Of a stretch of 64,000 nt of DNA, positions 47,401 to 58,383 are shown in pieces. This DNA is from Pholis gunnellus (Eukaryota; Chordata; Actinopteri; Perciformes; Pholidae), in contig OU342820.1 of assembly GCA_910591455.2 (NCBI GenBank), positions 1,640,021-1,704,020 of the forward strand, given 5' to 3'. The notes beneath the pieces are model-generated. The model was not told where the DNA came from. It was given only the letters and a program-made list of their open reading frames with translations, and made no database searches. Positions within the stretch are counted from its first letter, which is position 1. Every line of letters begins with the position of its first letter. Made by a program: the position numbers and the translations under genes.

Positions 47401-50400
47401 AAATGAGCTCTTACGAGTTTAAACATTCAGGAAATTACATTTAAATGTACATGGGAGCATTAAACAAACAATAAACACACACACCTTGTTCCCGTTCCAG
47501 CTAGGTGCTTAACCGTTAATTAAGAAACTGTTATTTCAGAAGAATATATTTTATAACACCTTTTAGTCTGCACCGTCAATTTTAGTACTTATGCGAAGTC
47601 AAGTTACAATACTCTGACGAGATTTAGATCCGTTTCCGATTTAGCCAAAAAGGACTTCAAAATAAAAGACCCAAAACGTAAAAAAGGCACTTACAAAATA
47701 AAAGCTCGCAGGAAGTGATTAACTTAGTGTAGCGAGCAAAGTAAAAGGTTTGTAGGAAATAATCACATAACCTATTAAGAGTCCTTTACAGTAAGTGTTG
47801 TGGAAATGTATCATATCGTTCTTTTAGATATAACTTGTATCGCTTAAACCTGCATATATGTAGATGAGGCCAACCAGACTCATTTAAAACCTAACGATAA
47901 ATGATCTCATAGGTATTTCACCACCTAACCCTGTTCCCACGGAAAGGCTGGGAACCGGTCTTGGTGTGTGCAGCGGCACATAGAGGAGGAAGACGTCTGC
48001 GAAGGGGGGGTGAAGGGAGGAGATGAGATAATGTGCATAGACTCTGTTTTTGTCTATTCCTTGTTGTTAGACCTCCGAACCATCTGTGGGGAAAGAGCTC
48101 TATCCATTCAGCTGAATTATCATTAGTGTCTGTTAAATAAATATGTTTTTTTATTTTAAGAGTTTTCTCATCTCGATTATTTTTCACAGGGAGGTTAAAA
48201 AGATTATTTTCCACGACAGTAAGTATAATAATGATGGAAAAATGATGACTACTAGTAATAACAGCAGGGGATATAGTAGAATAACAATGATAACAAAAAC
48301 AGCAATGGTATCGGCAATAGCAAGCAATGTGACTACTAGTAATACAGATAGTAGCAGTGGGTGTCATTTAGGACCATGGCAGGAGGCAAGACCACGGTCC
48401 AGATATAACCACGATCCACAGAAACCTGCGAGGTAGAAAGCACAAAGACTCCATTGTGCTTTCAGTGTGCTCTGTCTTCATCAGAATCTACATTCCTGTC
48501 GTCTTGCTTTGAACGTGTGTGTTGCAACATGTATTATTATAGCTTGGAGGTGGTGCTATGTTCAGCTGGGCCCACAGGGCGTCACATAAAGAGGAAAATG
48601 GCTTTTTGGAACATACATTTCCAGCAAGAAAAAAATCAAGAGGGTGGTCTTCTTTCATAACTAATGGGTCTCTAAACACACAGGGGACATGTCAAATTTT
48701 GCTAAATATCTGACCTTAGACTGCTATTGTTTTCCTTTTTCCCATCAAAAGTTGAAGTAGATAAATAAAAACATATTACTTAAGTCTTACTCCCCAAAAT
48801 GTATTATCTGCATCATTGAGGCTTTTCTTAAAACCTGCATTCTTCCTTGCCTGTTGGCACATTGCTGTTTCATTAGAAGAAATTACAACCAACTGACATG
48901 TCACATTATGACGACTATTTGAGTAACTGTGGTATGGACCTGACCTTCCTATCTACAGACAATTGTGTGGACCTCACCTCTGCAAACTGGACTGCAATAC
49001 ACAGTGGCAACCTGACTGCAAACCGGACATCTGGAAATCCTCCCAAGTCTTCAGTCTCTTTGTTCTGGGAGTGAGTCAGTGTTGTCCCATCAAGCTTATG
49101 ATACATTACATAGGGTAGCAGTAGTCAAACAACATAATTCTTCTTGTGTACAGCCATCAGTGACTGTTTGGTATCCCCATGCAGGAGAGGAGTGTTGTCC
49201 ATGTCTGGGGGAATAGAGGAGGTTGGTGCAGTAAAGTGGCAGTTGCTGCTGTGTCTCCTGGCCTGCTGGGTGGCCTGCTACTTCTGTGTCTGGAAAGGAA
49301 TCCGTTCCACAGGAAAGGTAAATGTGTGTGAGGATTCAAGTGCCAAAACTGTCTTCTATAAAACAATTATTACCCCGGCAGTTACAAAGTTGAGGTTTGA
49401 AAGCTTCATTCTTCCAAAACATAAGGGTTCGAACTCTTCAATTATCTATTTTTGCACATAATGTCCACTTCACGGTGGACTTTTTAAAAGTATAGCAGAA
49501 ATTGATGGTAACATGACTATGAAAATACAAAAATGGAAGTTAGTACAGGTCAAAATTAGTACAACAAATGTACTTATTTTCCACAGAAAATGTCACGTCA
49601 CTTTAGTTGTAATTGACAAATGAAGAGAATTTGGAATTAGAGGCACCTACAATAGTGGCAGTAGATTTAAACAAGTGTCAACCAAATACCAGTGAGGGTA
49701 CGTTTGCAGTCATTTGCATCAGTTTATTACTGTACATCTTGAATTTTTTTTTTTTTTTTAATTATTTGTTTGATGTTGTTATAAACAACTAAACAGCCTT
49801 CATAAGGTACCATAGCACTGCATGTGCTAATACAATGTAAAATGAGTGAGCTTATCAAAATGAGCAGCATCCACATATTGTTCATATCCATTTGAACTTG
49901 TAATATGACATTAAAAGCAGCAGGACTGTTGAAGTGTGTGACATTCTTCAAACATACAGACCTATTTAAACGAAGTAACCATCACAAACAGGAAGGTGGG
50001 AGCAGTGTTTATTTAACCTGATGCAGTAATAGTATATAGCCGGCAATTTTTCAATTAGCCACTGAAATTTGCAGGTGGTGTATTTCACGGCTGTGTTCCC
50101 GTATTTGACGTTGGCCATACTCCTGATCAGGGGGTTGACGTTGCCAGGAGCCTGGGGGGGTGTGGTCTACTACCTGTACCCAGATCCTTCTCGCCTGGGA
50201 GACCTTCAGGTGAGACACTGCAGACAAAATTTGCAACTTTACAGTGTCTAGATAGTTTGAGTTTGAGCATGTTTTTCTTTACTTATGTTGATTTAAGTGT
50301 CACACCTAACTGAATTAACTAACATTTTTTCACAACGTAGCTGGCCAATCAGGATGTGCCTACATCAATATGTGTGAATCCTACAGTATATAAAGCAGCA

Positions 50401-53400
50401 CACCTTGCTTCTGAGCCATACTTTTCTCTTCATGGAATGGCAATTTGCCCATGTACTGCCTATCTCAACGGAGGGAGTCGACGCTTCAAGAACTTTGTCA
50501 GTGCTCGTCGTGTCTCGATTTGTTTTCGCTGCCTGTGGTAATTCCTGTTGAGATGCCTGCTCTGTCAGGGTATTTATTTTGTAAAGCCCAAAATCACAAA
50601 TCACAAATTTGCCTCAGAGGGCTTTCTTGAGACACCAGAATAGTTTGACAACATTGTTAACTGAGAGTCCAGCTAGCTGCAGATGCTAGACATTCCGCTG
50701 ACTGCCCAGCCTGACGCTACTGCGTCCTTGACTCAGACTGTGTCAGTGGTCCCAACTCACAACAGACATAAAGGGTTACACCACGCATTCTTCCTGCTTT
50801 GCAAGAAGACAGGAGATTTCCAACATGTGTTGGATCTTTGCATCCTAAACCGATGCTTTGCCTGCAAGGCTTTCCGCATGGTAGCCACTGCACTTCAGCT
50901 GCTGTGCAATCCCGGCATAAGGGGCAATTCTTTTATCTTAAAGACATGTGGTGGAACTGCTGGGGCTCTTGCACATGTGATACCTGCAGAGGTGCTTTGC
51001 CAGTCTATATTTGGATGCTGGGGGTACAAGCGAGGCTTGGTTACCATTTCCCCCTCACTAACGTGGTGGGAGGGGACCTGCCTGGTCGAGTGGCAGGTGA
51101 TCCACGGTCCTGATAGAGGACCTAGCTGTAGGCAGTGTTCTTGGTTCTCCAACACTTCAGGCCCCTGATACGGAGAGGGCATGTTGTTCAAAGGCTGCAA
51201 CATAAATGGGAGACCGGACAAGTGTGAAAATATGAAATAAACATTTATTTAAAGGATAATATTGACTACACAAAACAAACATGGAGAGTCATAATCAGTC
51301 ATGTCAGCATGTGTGGAAATGTCTGAAACAAACTAAAAAAAAACAGCAGCCGTTCAGCTCATCAGCTGATGATACACATCCTGAAAGAAAGAACAGAGAC
51401 AGCAAGCAGGACACAGACCCCTAGTGGAAGGTAGGGGTCATAACAATGTGTTGGTGAGGACCAACTCCACACTATTGTGGCCTACACCAATAGACAGAGC
51501 AAAGTTTTATGGACTTGTATATAGTCTTATCTAGTCTTCCGACCACTCAAAGCGCTTTAACACAACATGTCGTCATTCACACCCATTCATACACTGATGA
51601 CAGGGGCTATCATGCAAGGTGCCAACAGCCCATCATTACTATATATACATATGATACACTGCAGGCACAGACCCTACAGGCAGCGTGGCAGTGTCTCTTG
51701 GGACATGTTGGTTCCTTTTCACGGTGTCTGCTTGCTGAAACGCTAGGACTTAAAAGGTGGATGTGTGTCGGTTGTGTTGCACCTGACCTCCCTTCTGGGC
51801 TTGCTACACTTACATCTATCTCTATGTGCTCCTCGATGACCCTGGTCATGTGGTGTGCAAGGTTTCCACCCACTTGTCTTTTTGACCCCTGCTGGCCATC
51901 TTCAATTACATTCTACCTGGGTTGGCTGGGGGCCCTACTTCTCCAGTGTGGCGCCTAGTTTTAAAAAAAAGTTGGTGGGCTGCAACTAACCTTTAGTTTG
52001 TCATTGTGGTTAGGTTGATGTTATGTTGCAGCAGAGCGTCCATCCATCGGGCTCCCCCCACCGTACCCATAGAGTGCAGTAGAGGGAAGGTTACACTATT
52101 GTAAGGGGGCCTAGGGGGCCCTGCCACTACTACGCTGCTCACTGAAATAGTGTAGCTCAGCAGCGGGGGGGGGGGGGGGGGGCTGCCTTATATACTGGGT
52201 CCGCACGACTGGCTACACACTTGAACAGATTTTGAAGTGTGTGAACGCGTGCTTGTGATTAGAGGAAAGTATCACCCATAGAGTCCAGTAGAGGGCCCTT
52301 ACAGAACTATATCATATCAGGTTAATATCGTATCCTTCGATACAACAATAGCCCCCTGTGACACACTGTATTCTGAATACTGATTACACGTTTTTCTCTG
52401 CTCATCAGGTGTGGATGGATGCTTGTTCTCAAGTCCTTTTCTCTTATGGTGTTGCATCTGGAAGCATAATCACACTGGGAAGCTACAACAAATTCAGCAA
52501 CAACTGTTACAAGTAAGCCATTCAATTAGTAGTCCCACAAATGCATTGTGGAATTTGTGTTATTGAAATTTTGCACAACACAGTTCAAGTGTTTTCAGTC
52601 CTCACAATATATTTTATATTTGTGTATCTGTTTTGTTCATATCTTTGGGTCCAGCCACTTCTGAAATACAATCGACACTCTTGAATCCATCCTTTATGTG
52701 GTATCTCCGCATAGGTTTTTCACATTACTTCAAACATTTCACATTAATGAAGCTCAAATCTTCTGTTTATTCTTTTTGTATTGTGTTGAAGACCTCTGAT
52801 CTAAAGTGATGCTCCTTACCTGATTCTGGAAATGGTTTTATCATCTTAGGGCTGGTATCGCCTTCAGAGATCTCAGAGATGAAAACTAAAACTTACAGGG
52901 CTAGATATATCTAAGGGCAATAAGAACGATGGTGGCGATACACCAAATCTGGCCAACAAACGAAAAGACAGGACAGAACCAAAAACGGTCCGGCTTGCCA
53001 AGGCAGGTGGGCGAGGCTTGGGTCTGGCTTGAGTATTTTCAATATGGCGGCCGGTATATCTCCACCTTAACAGTAGGACAGCCTAGTCTCTGTCCGAGTA
53101 TTCTGTCAGCCTTGTCCCAGTCAATTCAGCTCTGTATGCTCAGCTCTCTGTGTGTGTGTGTGTGTGTGTGTGTGCAGGGATAGTCTGTGGTTATGTGTGC
53201 TCAATAGTGGCACCAGCTTTGTTTCCGGCTTCGCAGTCTTCGCAGTTCTTGGCTTCATGGCCCATAAACAGGGAATTCCCATCAACATGGTGGTTGAATC
53301 AGGTATGATTTTAAAGCACACCTGTGGCCTCTGTTTAACACGAGAATCAAATATACACAAAAGTCTAACAGAATGAGAGGACAACAATCTGAATGTCTCG

Positions 53401-56400
53401 TCTGTCCTCCCAGGCCCTGGGCTGGCGTTCATCGCATTTCCTCAGGCCGTAGCCATGATGCCCCTGCCCCAGCTGTGGGCCGCCTGCTTCTTCCTTATGC
53501 TCATTCTGTTGGGACTGGACACACTGGTAAGACCAAGCAGACGCATGACATGCTGTTGGTGTCCTGCACAAAGTATTCACTTAATGTATAACATTATGCT
53601 GCATTTGCAGAATTTCTTCCATATTCTTTTATTCAACATTTAAATATGCAGTGCAAATCTATGATCTCTACTCTTTGAGCCACATGAGGGAGCCTGAATA
53701 TTAATTTTGTTCTGATAATTATAACCTACTTCGGGGCGACTGTGGCTAAGTGGAGAGCAGGGTCGCCCTTCAATCAGAGGATCAGAGAATCAGCGGTTCA
53801 ATCCCCGGCTCCGCTCGTCGCTTGTCGATGTGTCCTTGAGCAAGACTCTTAACTCCCGTAGCTGTGCCTACGGTGTATGAATGTGGATAGTCTGATAGGC
53901 GGCACTTAGGGGGAATAATGACATGTAGCGTTAAAGAGCTTTGAGTGGTCGGAAAGACAAGAAAAGCTTACAGTCCATTCTAACATTGAATCTAATATAA
54001 AAGGCTAGCATACATTTGGATTGTTTTACTGATGAATGCACGCCTAAATGCAGGTATTTGGTCTCAATTATAAAGTATTTTACGTGTGTAAATGTTATCA
54101 ATTACACATGCATAAACATTTTTAGATTTATCAAACGTATACCTCTTCAAAATTGCTGGTTCACCTATAAAAGATAATGAAAGGTGATGCGGAAATGGCA
54201 GTAAAACTGGTCAGGAATTATTATTTACACCAAAACTTTGAGCTCTGCTCACAAGTCATAGATAAAGCTTTATGGTATCAATATGTCCTTTTCAAAAACT
54301 AGGTGTAAATTTTAGTTTCACACAGGACATGGACAGCGGCCTCCTGGGGGAAAGTGTGACTTCCAGAGCAGTTGCTCCGAACGTCTAATATTGCAAAGCT
54401 TCACATTCTTCCTTACTATGAAAACTAAGCATATTCTATTTATTAGAATATATTACAATTGTTCATGATATAGTCAGTTCCTTTGCTACATTGTTCACCG
54501 TTTCTTAAAAGTGGACAGTAAATTGGTCCAGAGTCCTACAGGACTTGTTCTTTGACTCAGGGGCTGTGTGACTGAAAGTTTGTCTGTGGGAGATGTCACC
54601 ACATTTGCTACCCTGATTATCCAAAAATGCTCCTCGTCTTGGTGTAAAGATTATTAACGGACAAATGAAAATTACTGAAAACAATAAGGGACCTTAAATA
54701 AGTCTTAATCACATATTAAGCTAAAAAGGCCTTACTAAAAACTCAAAAACTACACTATATCATCCTGAAAGGTCCTGTCCAACATAAACTAAGCAAGATA
54801 GTGGGATTTAAGTAGAGGCCACTGGTGGGAAGGCAGACTACACTGAGGAGCGACACAGTAATCCTCACAACGTAAATGGTGCAGTCCACACTCTTATCCC
54901 AGTGTTTATACTGTACATGCATGCATAAGGTGTAAGGACCTCACCACAGGTGCTTAGCCTCCCAACAATGGCACTCTACTTCACCTAAAGAAAAGGGAAC
55001 AAAGTATCAAGACAGATAATACAAACCCAGTTGGTTTAACAATGTCAATGATTCAAAACTGTGAGGCAAAACAGCAGCAGGTGAACCTACACATGAAAGA
55101 TGGGGATTAACAGGGCTCACCATGCTGCAAAATAATACAAATTAAGGTTGTGACTACTTACCAACTCAACACACCTGTTACCTGGAAAATAATCCAACAC
55201 CAAAGGGTTTCATCGGTGATTGCAACTCTGCCATTCAAATTGTTGCTTTGGAAGGCTTTCTATGGGAGAACCCTCCTCCAGTCATTTAAACTACTGTACG
55301 TAGTGATAATGAAGACCCAGCCAGTCTCATCAAAATGCATGTTTGATGGAACAACTTGGTTAAATGATTCTCTATTCTGTCTGTTTGTTTGTGTATTAGT
55401 TTGCAGGTTTGGAAACTATTTCATCTTCAGTGGTTGACATGTTCCCAACACAGATGCGCAGACCCTGGCGCAGAGAAATCTTCCTCGTCTTCTTCTGCTC
55501 CATAACCTTCCTTGTACAGATCCCTCTCACAACTGAGGTACTATACATGCCTGTGTAACCCAACATGACAGAAATACATAGAATGACCACAGTACGTACT
55601 GCCAATTCATGAGCCTCCACCACAGGAAACAGTTTACCAACGTTCAACCAACAAACTATTTTGTTAGGTTTAGGCAACAAAACGACTTAGTTTAAGAAGG
55701 AAAGACCATGGTTTGAGATAGAATTAGGGTTCCATGCTATTGTTCCGAAACCTCAATAGTTTGACAAATATCCCATTGGACCGAATGCCCATTTGTCCGA
55801 CAGCCCTTTAATCCGAAAATAAACCTTCATTGGTCAGAAGGCCCATTGTGCCGAGAGTGCAAACTCTTTGCACAAGGATCAGAAGCACATGGCTGGCTTA
55901 GCATGATATTCTTACCCTGAACCAAACTAATGTCAGTTCTCCTGCTTAAAACTAAATAACCCAACCAACAAAGACAACAAGTTATAAAAGTGGTGGGCCA
56001 CGCCCCTCGTCAGTAAGACAGAAAATCGGGAAGGTGCAATTACGTCATTCTGCATGATAATTAGCCATGGGCTTCTGAGAGGGTGTAATTTAAAAAAATC
56101 TAATTTGCCTTTTGGTTTTACATGGGACACAAACACCAGTCTCCTGGGTGACAGTCCTGGGTTTGACAAATCTATACACCACCGATTTTGATCACAGCAT
56201 ATTTTGGTGGAACCTGGGAATTAGCTTTTGTCCGCCACGACAAAGGGTCATATTTGACTCTCCATTGTCATTGTTTCTGGGGTGCTGGCACGTTATGTGT
56301 CACCACAGCGTAATGCAGCTGTGCTCATTTGTTTCTAAGATCAGGCTGGTGTAACCTTACACAACAGCCAACACTGCATATTCTGATATTGGAGCAGTAT

Positions 56401-58346
56401 TTCAAGTGACACTACATATTTGTTCCCCTACTGTGTTGTGCAGGGAGGAGTGTACGTGTTCCAGTTGATTGATAACTATGGTGCTAACGGAGCATGTATA
56501 TTATTTGTGTCTCTGGTCCAGTGTGTGGCTGTTGGCTGGGCTTTTGGTAAGTCGTATCAATACCATGTTGTTTCTGTATTCTGTAGTTCGCAGATGTAAT
56601 AGTATGAACCAGCTTTCTAGCCAAGAGCTATTCATCCAACCTCAAGCTCTTTCCTGGGAACCATTTTAGGAACCCTTTGTGCGTTTCACTGGAGGAACAA
56701 GGGTCTAAATTTCAACACAGTATGATGTTAATATTTGACGATTCCAAACTTCCAATTTATGTTCAACGTTAACATTTAGTGCCAATGCTTGAAGTGGTGC
56801 TCCTGTAGTGTTAAAAAGGTGGAAAGATGGACACACTGACTTCCTGGATTCCCAGCTGGTTGCCTGGCAATGTTATAGTTATAGCTACATTAGCTACCAA
56901 AGCTGATGTAGCATTCTGTTCTTCCGTATACCAAGTACGTCACTCCAATATGGAAGAACAACAGATTTTGCAGCTGTGCCCCAGAGACCAGTAACAACTG
57001 CGGGCGTTTTTCACACTGTATACCTACTGTACCTCTGATAAGGTTGAAAATCAGAACTACACCCTGCCAAGACATAGTCCAGCACCTAATCCTCCATAAA
57101 ACCATGTCGTTGTCGTTGAACACAATTGATTGTACAGATCCATGATCAGAGTTCATTTCTGAGTTCCTCTGACATAGTGACAAAATGTCCTTTTTTAGGT
57201 GCTGAATTAAATAGGTGCAAAGGGAAAAACAAGGAGATGTCAAATAAAAGATGATTATAACTTTCAAAGTTTTTCATTTTGAACAGATTGGTAAATGTAT
57301 GAAGTGCTATAAATATATATATATTTTTTACTTTTTATTAACAAACAGTGTCATTTATTGATGTGTTATCTTTTTGACTATTCTAATAACATAATAAGAT
57401 ATTGCCTTTTGTTGGTTGGGGGTATGGATGGGGATCCATACACAAACGTACCATATTTCAATAAGTGGCTACAGGATAATCCATCAGTCTGACATACTGC
57501 TTCTACACCAGGAGGTCCTGTCCTTTGTTCCTAACACAAACTGTAATAATCATGCAGGGGCAGAGCGGATGTGTGATGCAGTTGAAGAAATGACAGGACA
57601 GAGGCCGTGTATTCTTTTCAAACTCAGCTGGCGTTACTTCACCCCTCTGATCTGCCTGGTAAGTTACACGCTGTTCACAGCTGCAGAAGAAGAAACAAAG
57701 TAGAAATGACATGAAATGAAGACAACTGTCGTGAGTGAGGCCAACAACAATAAGAATCTGATAAGAGTCTCTCCAGGGCCAGTGTGTCTCCTTTAAGACT
57801 AGATGTAACTGCATTTTATCCATTTTCTGAGCTCAGGAAATCAGTTCTAACTCTAAATATTTAGGAGCTCTAGAGAAGTCCTAACACAAGTTATTCCGTT
57901 AGAGGAGAGCTGTTTTTGGAACACTTGATGAAAATATGCTTATTCAACGGTTGTTTAAAAAAAACAAGAATCATAATTTTCTTATCAAATTTGTATCGAG
58001 ACTCCTGTTCCTCTGCTTTTCTGTCAAGGTTTGCTTCATCTTGTTCTTTGTGGACTACCAGCCCCTGACATCCAGCAATGGCTATGTGTTCCCAAACTGG
58101 GCCTACTGTCTTGGCTGGGCCATGGCCCTCTCCTCTGTGCTTGCAATACCCATCTGGGCTGTCGGCAAGATCTGCCTATCAGAGGGCACCCTCACACAGG
58201 TAAGAGCACTAACTTTCTTAAGTAACCTTTGTACTTTTGTTTGTTTTATTGCCACAATATATATATTCATTTGATGATCATTTTAGTGTCCAATTGTCCT
58301 TTTTTCCTCTCCTCACCAGCGTGTGTTGGTCCTGTGGCGTCCGTGA
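38435..58346 (+). CDS. SLC6 family Na+/Cl--dependent transporter, GABA/betaine/taurine-type subgroup
   Basis: Fourteen coding exons: 38435-38564, 39717-39851, 41518-41655, 48959-49070, 49185-49317, 50075-50209, 52409-52512, 53178-53302, 53414-53526, 55400-55537, 56444-56546, 57558-57658, 58029-58199 and 58320-58346. All phases join without a stop and give 554 residues. TM1 carries the family signature GLGNVWRFPYLCYKNGG. The extracellular loop 2 exon (48959) has three N-glycosylation sites (NWT, NLT, NRT). Later exons contain FWERGVLSMSGGIEE, LGSYNKFSNNCY, ESGPGLAFIAFP (TM8) and LGLDTLFAGLE. The 12-helix fold imports a small amino-acid-like substrate with Na+ and Cl- across the plasma membrane. 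The TM1 position that is Glu in GABA/taurine carriers (AGEIIGL) is Asn here (AGNVVGL), so the substrate is uncertain. Both tails are short (about 12 residues before TM1; C-terminal end RVLVLWRP). Introns hold a BEL/Pao element and several other repeats. The subgroup is sure; the exact orthologue is not. Confidence 0.93.
40085..40800 (+). mobile_element. Decayed L2-type LINE fragments in SLC6 intron 2, split by a SINE
   Basis: The plus strand shows eroded RT blocks: ALTNYRLIANIPF (cf. NYRPISNLPF), EDFQSGF followed by a stop. Then, beyond an inserted SINE, come residues resembling LN.DKTEILLI and KRE near 40620-40680, and KLKTYLFTLA near 40755-40785. The order is right for an L2 RT, but most of the domain is deleted and stops are frequent. 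Old and inactive. Confidence 0.6.
40342..40611 (-). repeat. tRNA-derived-type SINE, copy 1 (minus strand)
   Basis: The reverse complement reads GGTCGTCCTTCAAT, a B-box-like GATTTGATCCCCGGCTC, GATGTGTCCTTGGG, and ends GAGTGGTCGGAAGACTAGAAAAGCG...CAGTCCAT. It matches the full-length copy at 53733-53985, but lacks the first bases with the A box. It interrupts the decayed L2 fragment, so it is the younger insertion. Confidence 0.65.
42462..42763 (+). repeat. Dispersed repeat 'A' copy 2, target of the BEL/Pao insertion
   Basis: Begins 'ttcaattcaatttatttttt', continues 'cacaaatttgcctcagaggg', then 'ggaagaaaccttagagag' and 'agatgtcatgtgtacagaat'. It ends at the GTAAG target duplication (42759-42763) of the BEL/Pao element. 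This is the longest of the four copies in the window. Confidence 0.75.
42764..43300 (-). repeat. BEL/Pao 3' LTR
   Basis: 537 bp, TG...CA, downstream LTR in the sense of the element. It differs from the 5' LTR only at the base in 'gatgaacagaatt' versus 'gatgaacacaatt'. It is preceded, in element sense, by a purine-rich tract. Confidence 0.93.
43480..45950 (-). pseudogene. BEL/Pao gag-protease-RT remnant
   Basis: About 808 codons after the first ATG (45906); the homologous frame opens at about 45950. In order there is a gag core (LPLPEPFIFSGD, FIEWKAAFTSLI, KLYYLKKYVGGPA), two zinc-knuckle-like clusters (CILCEDNRHQLHTC; CYGCLKTGHSAKDC with CX2CX4HX4C spacing), and an A17-type aspartic protease (LLDTQSDTTFID). 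A DLGWSIVG block follows, then the RT entry region (YIPHHGIYRARK). The sequence then skips directly to the post-RT connection block (SLYDPLRFVAPVLLKA) and stops at 43480. The missing RT palm, RNase H and integrase mean it cannot move on its own. Confidence 0.85.
45842..46639 (-). pseudogene. BEL/Pao gag, N-terminal part
   Basis: 265 codons from an ATG. The sequence is charged and helical, with DNLDKNDNQPEGPRRSERAR near residue 35, a long coiled-coil-like region and a TCESITTEIVS segment, typical of the leading part of fish Pao/BEL gag. The frame runs out shortly after KMMVAEERQK, where an A5 run precedes a +1 shift, and the homologous reading continues in the frame of the next entry. I treat it as a single gag-pol broken by a one-base indel. 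Confidence 0.75.
47254..47790 (-). repeat. BEL/Pao 5' LTR
   Basis: 537 bp, TG...CA, upstream LTR in the sense of the element (minus strand), so it holds the element promoter. The sequence just inside it reads GTAAGAGCTTGGCCCTCACC. A TGG about 10 bases in could start the tRNA primer-binding site, but I cannot name the tRNA. Confidence 0.93.
47791..48958. other. Remainder of SLC6 intron 3
   Basis: Starts with the second copy of the GTAAG duplication. At about 48400-48440 a repeat ('ataaccacgatccacagaaa', then CCTGCGAGG) recurs from 27755-27815. The rest contains no recognised feature up to the acceptor of the 48959 exon. Confidence 0.5.
50575..50632 (+). repeat. Dispersed repeat 'A' copy 3 (short)
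   Basis: Contains 'cccaaaatcacaaatcacaa' followed by ATTTGCCTCAGAGGGCTTT, the diagnostic part of repeat A, in SLC6 intron 6. Confidence 0.65.
50745..51120 (+). pseudogene. Possible DIRS-type retrotransposon RT/RNase H remnant
   Basis: In SLC6 intron 6 an open stretch reads FFLLCKKTGDFQHVLDLCIL, then N, then a block with FRMVATALQLLC. It lines up with the DIRS reverse transcriptase finger/palm block (pattern F-L-x-x-K-K-x-G, LDLR-x-LN, FRML). Further on, ISPSLTWWEGTCLVE resembles the RNase H block (DAS-x-x-GWGA). Essential Asp residues are missing, and the RT middle is deleted. The call rests on motif order and is tentative. Confidence 0.38.
51528..51650 (-). repeat. SINE fragment, copy 2
   Basis: The segment 'agtcttccgaccactcaaag' followed by CGCTTTAACACAACATG and CACACCCATTCATACACTG matches the 3' part of the SINE seen at 40342-40611 and (opposite strand) 53733-53985. 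Truncated. Confidence 0.55.
52165..52182 (+). repeat. G18 homopolymer
   Basis: Eighteen consecutive G in SLC6 intron 6, on the transcribed-sense strand. The length may be inexact because homopolymers are error-prone. Confidence 0.85.
53733..53985 (+). repeat. tRNA-derived-type SINE, copy 3 (longest)
   Basis: Starts GGGGCGACTGTGGCTAAGTGG, where TGGCTAAGTGG fits a pol III A box. GGTTCAATCC at 53795-53804 fits a B box. A unique region with GATGTGTCCTTGAGCAAGAC follows, and the end reads 'ttgagtggtcggaaagacaa'. The box spacing of about 50 bases suits a tRNA-derived head. It lies in SLC6 intron 9. Confidence 0.65.
55745..55860. repeat. Short degenerate tandem repeat (CCCATT...CCGA units)
   Basis: Units of about 20-25 bases recur: CCCATTGGACCGAATG, CCCATTTGTCCGACAG, CCTTTAATCCGAAAAT and CCCATTGTGCCGAGAG. 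It looks like an eroded internal tandem array or the end of a DNA transposon, in SLC6 intron 10. Confidence 0.5.
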
Positions 58347-58383
58347 TCCTGTTGGTCACAAGACAAACAAAGAACATATTTTA

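Larger units (their letters stand above)
42764..47790 (-). mobile_element. BEL/Pao LTR retrotransposon, internally deleted, complete with both LTRs
   Basis: The element is 5027 bp and antisense to the SLC6 gene, in its intron 3. Identical-length 537-bp LTRs (42764-43300 and 47254-47790) begin TG and end CA and differ at one base. A perfect 5-bp duplication GTAAG flanks it (42759-42763 and 47791-47795). A purine-rich tract GGTGGGAG (43301-43308 on the complement) abuts the 3' LTR. On the minus strand it encodes gag, zinc knuckles, an aspartic protease and only the edges of reverse transcriptase. The RT core, RNase H and integrase are absent. The copy is therefore non-autonomous but recently inserted. 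Confidence 0.93.

Noticed and set aside
48915..49106. Minus-strand open frame over 48915-49106
   Set aside because: It is antisense to the SLC6 extracellular-loop exon, which has correct splice sites and phase.
51509..51958. 149-codon open frame in SLC6 intron 6
   Set aside because: It starts inside a SINE fragment, its translation shows no known domain, and an overlapping minus-strand frame is equally open.
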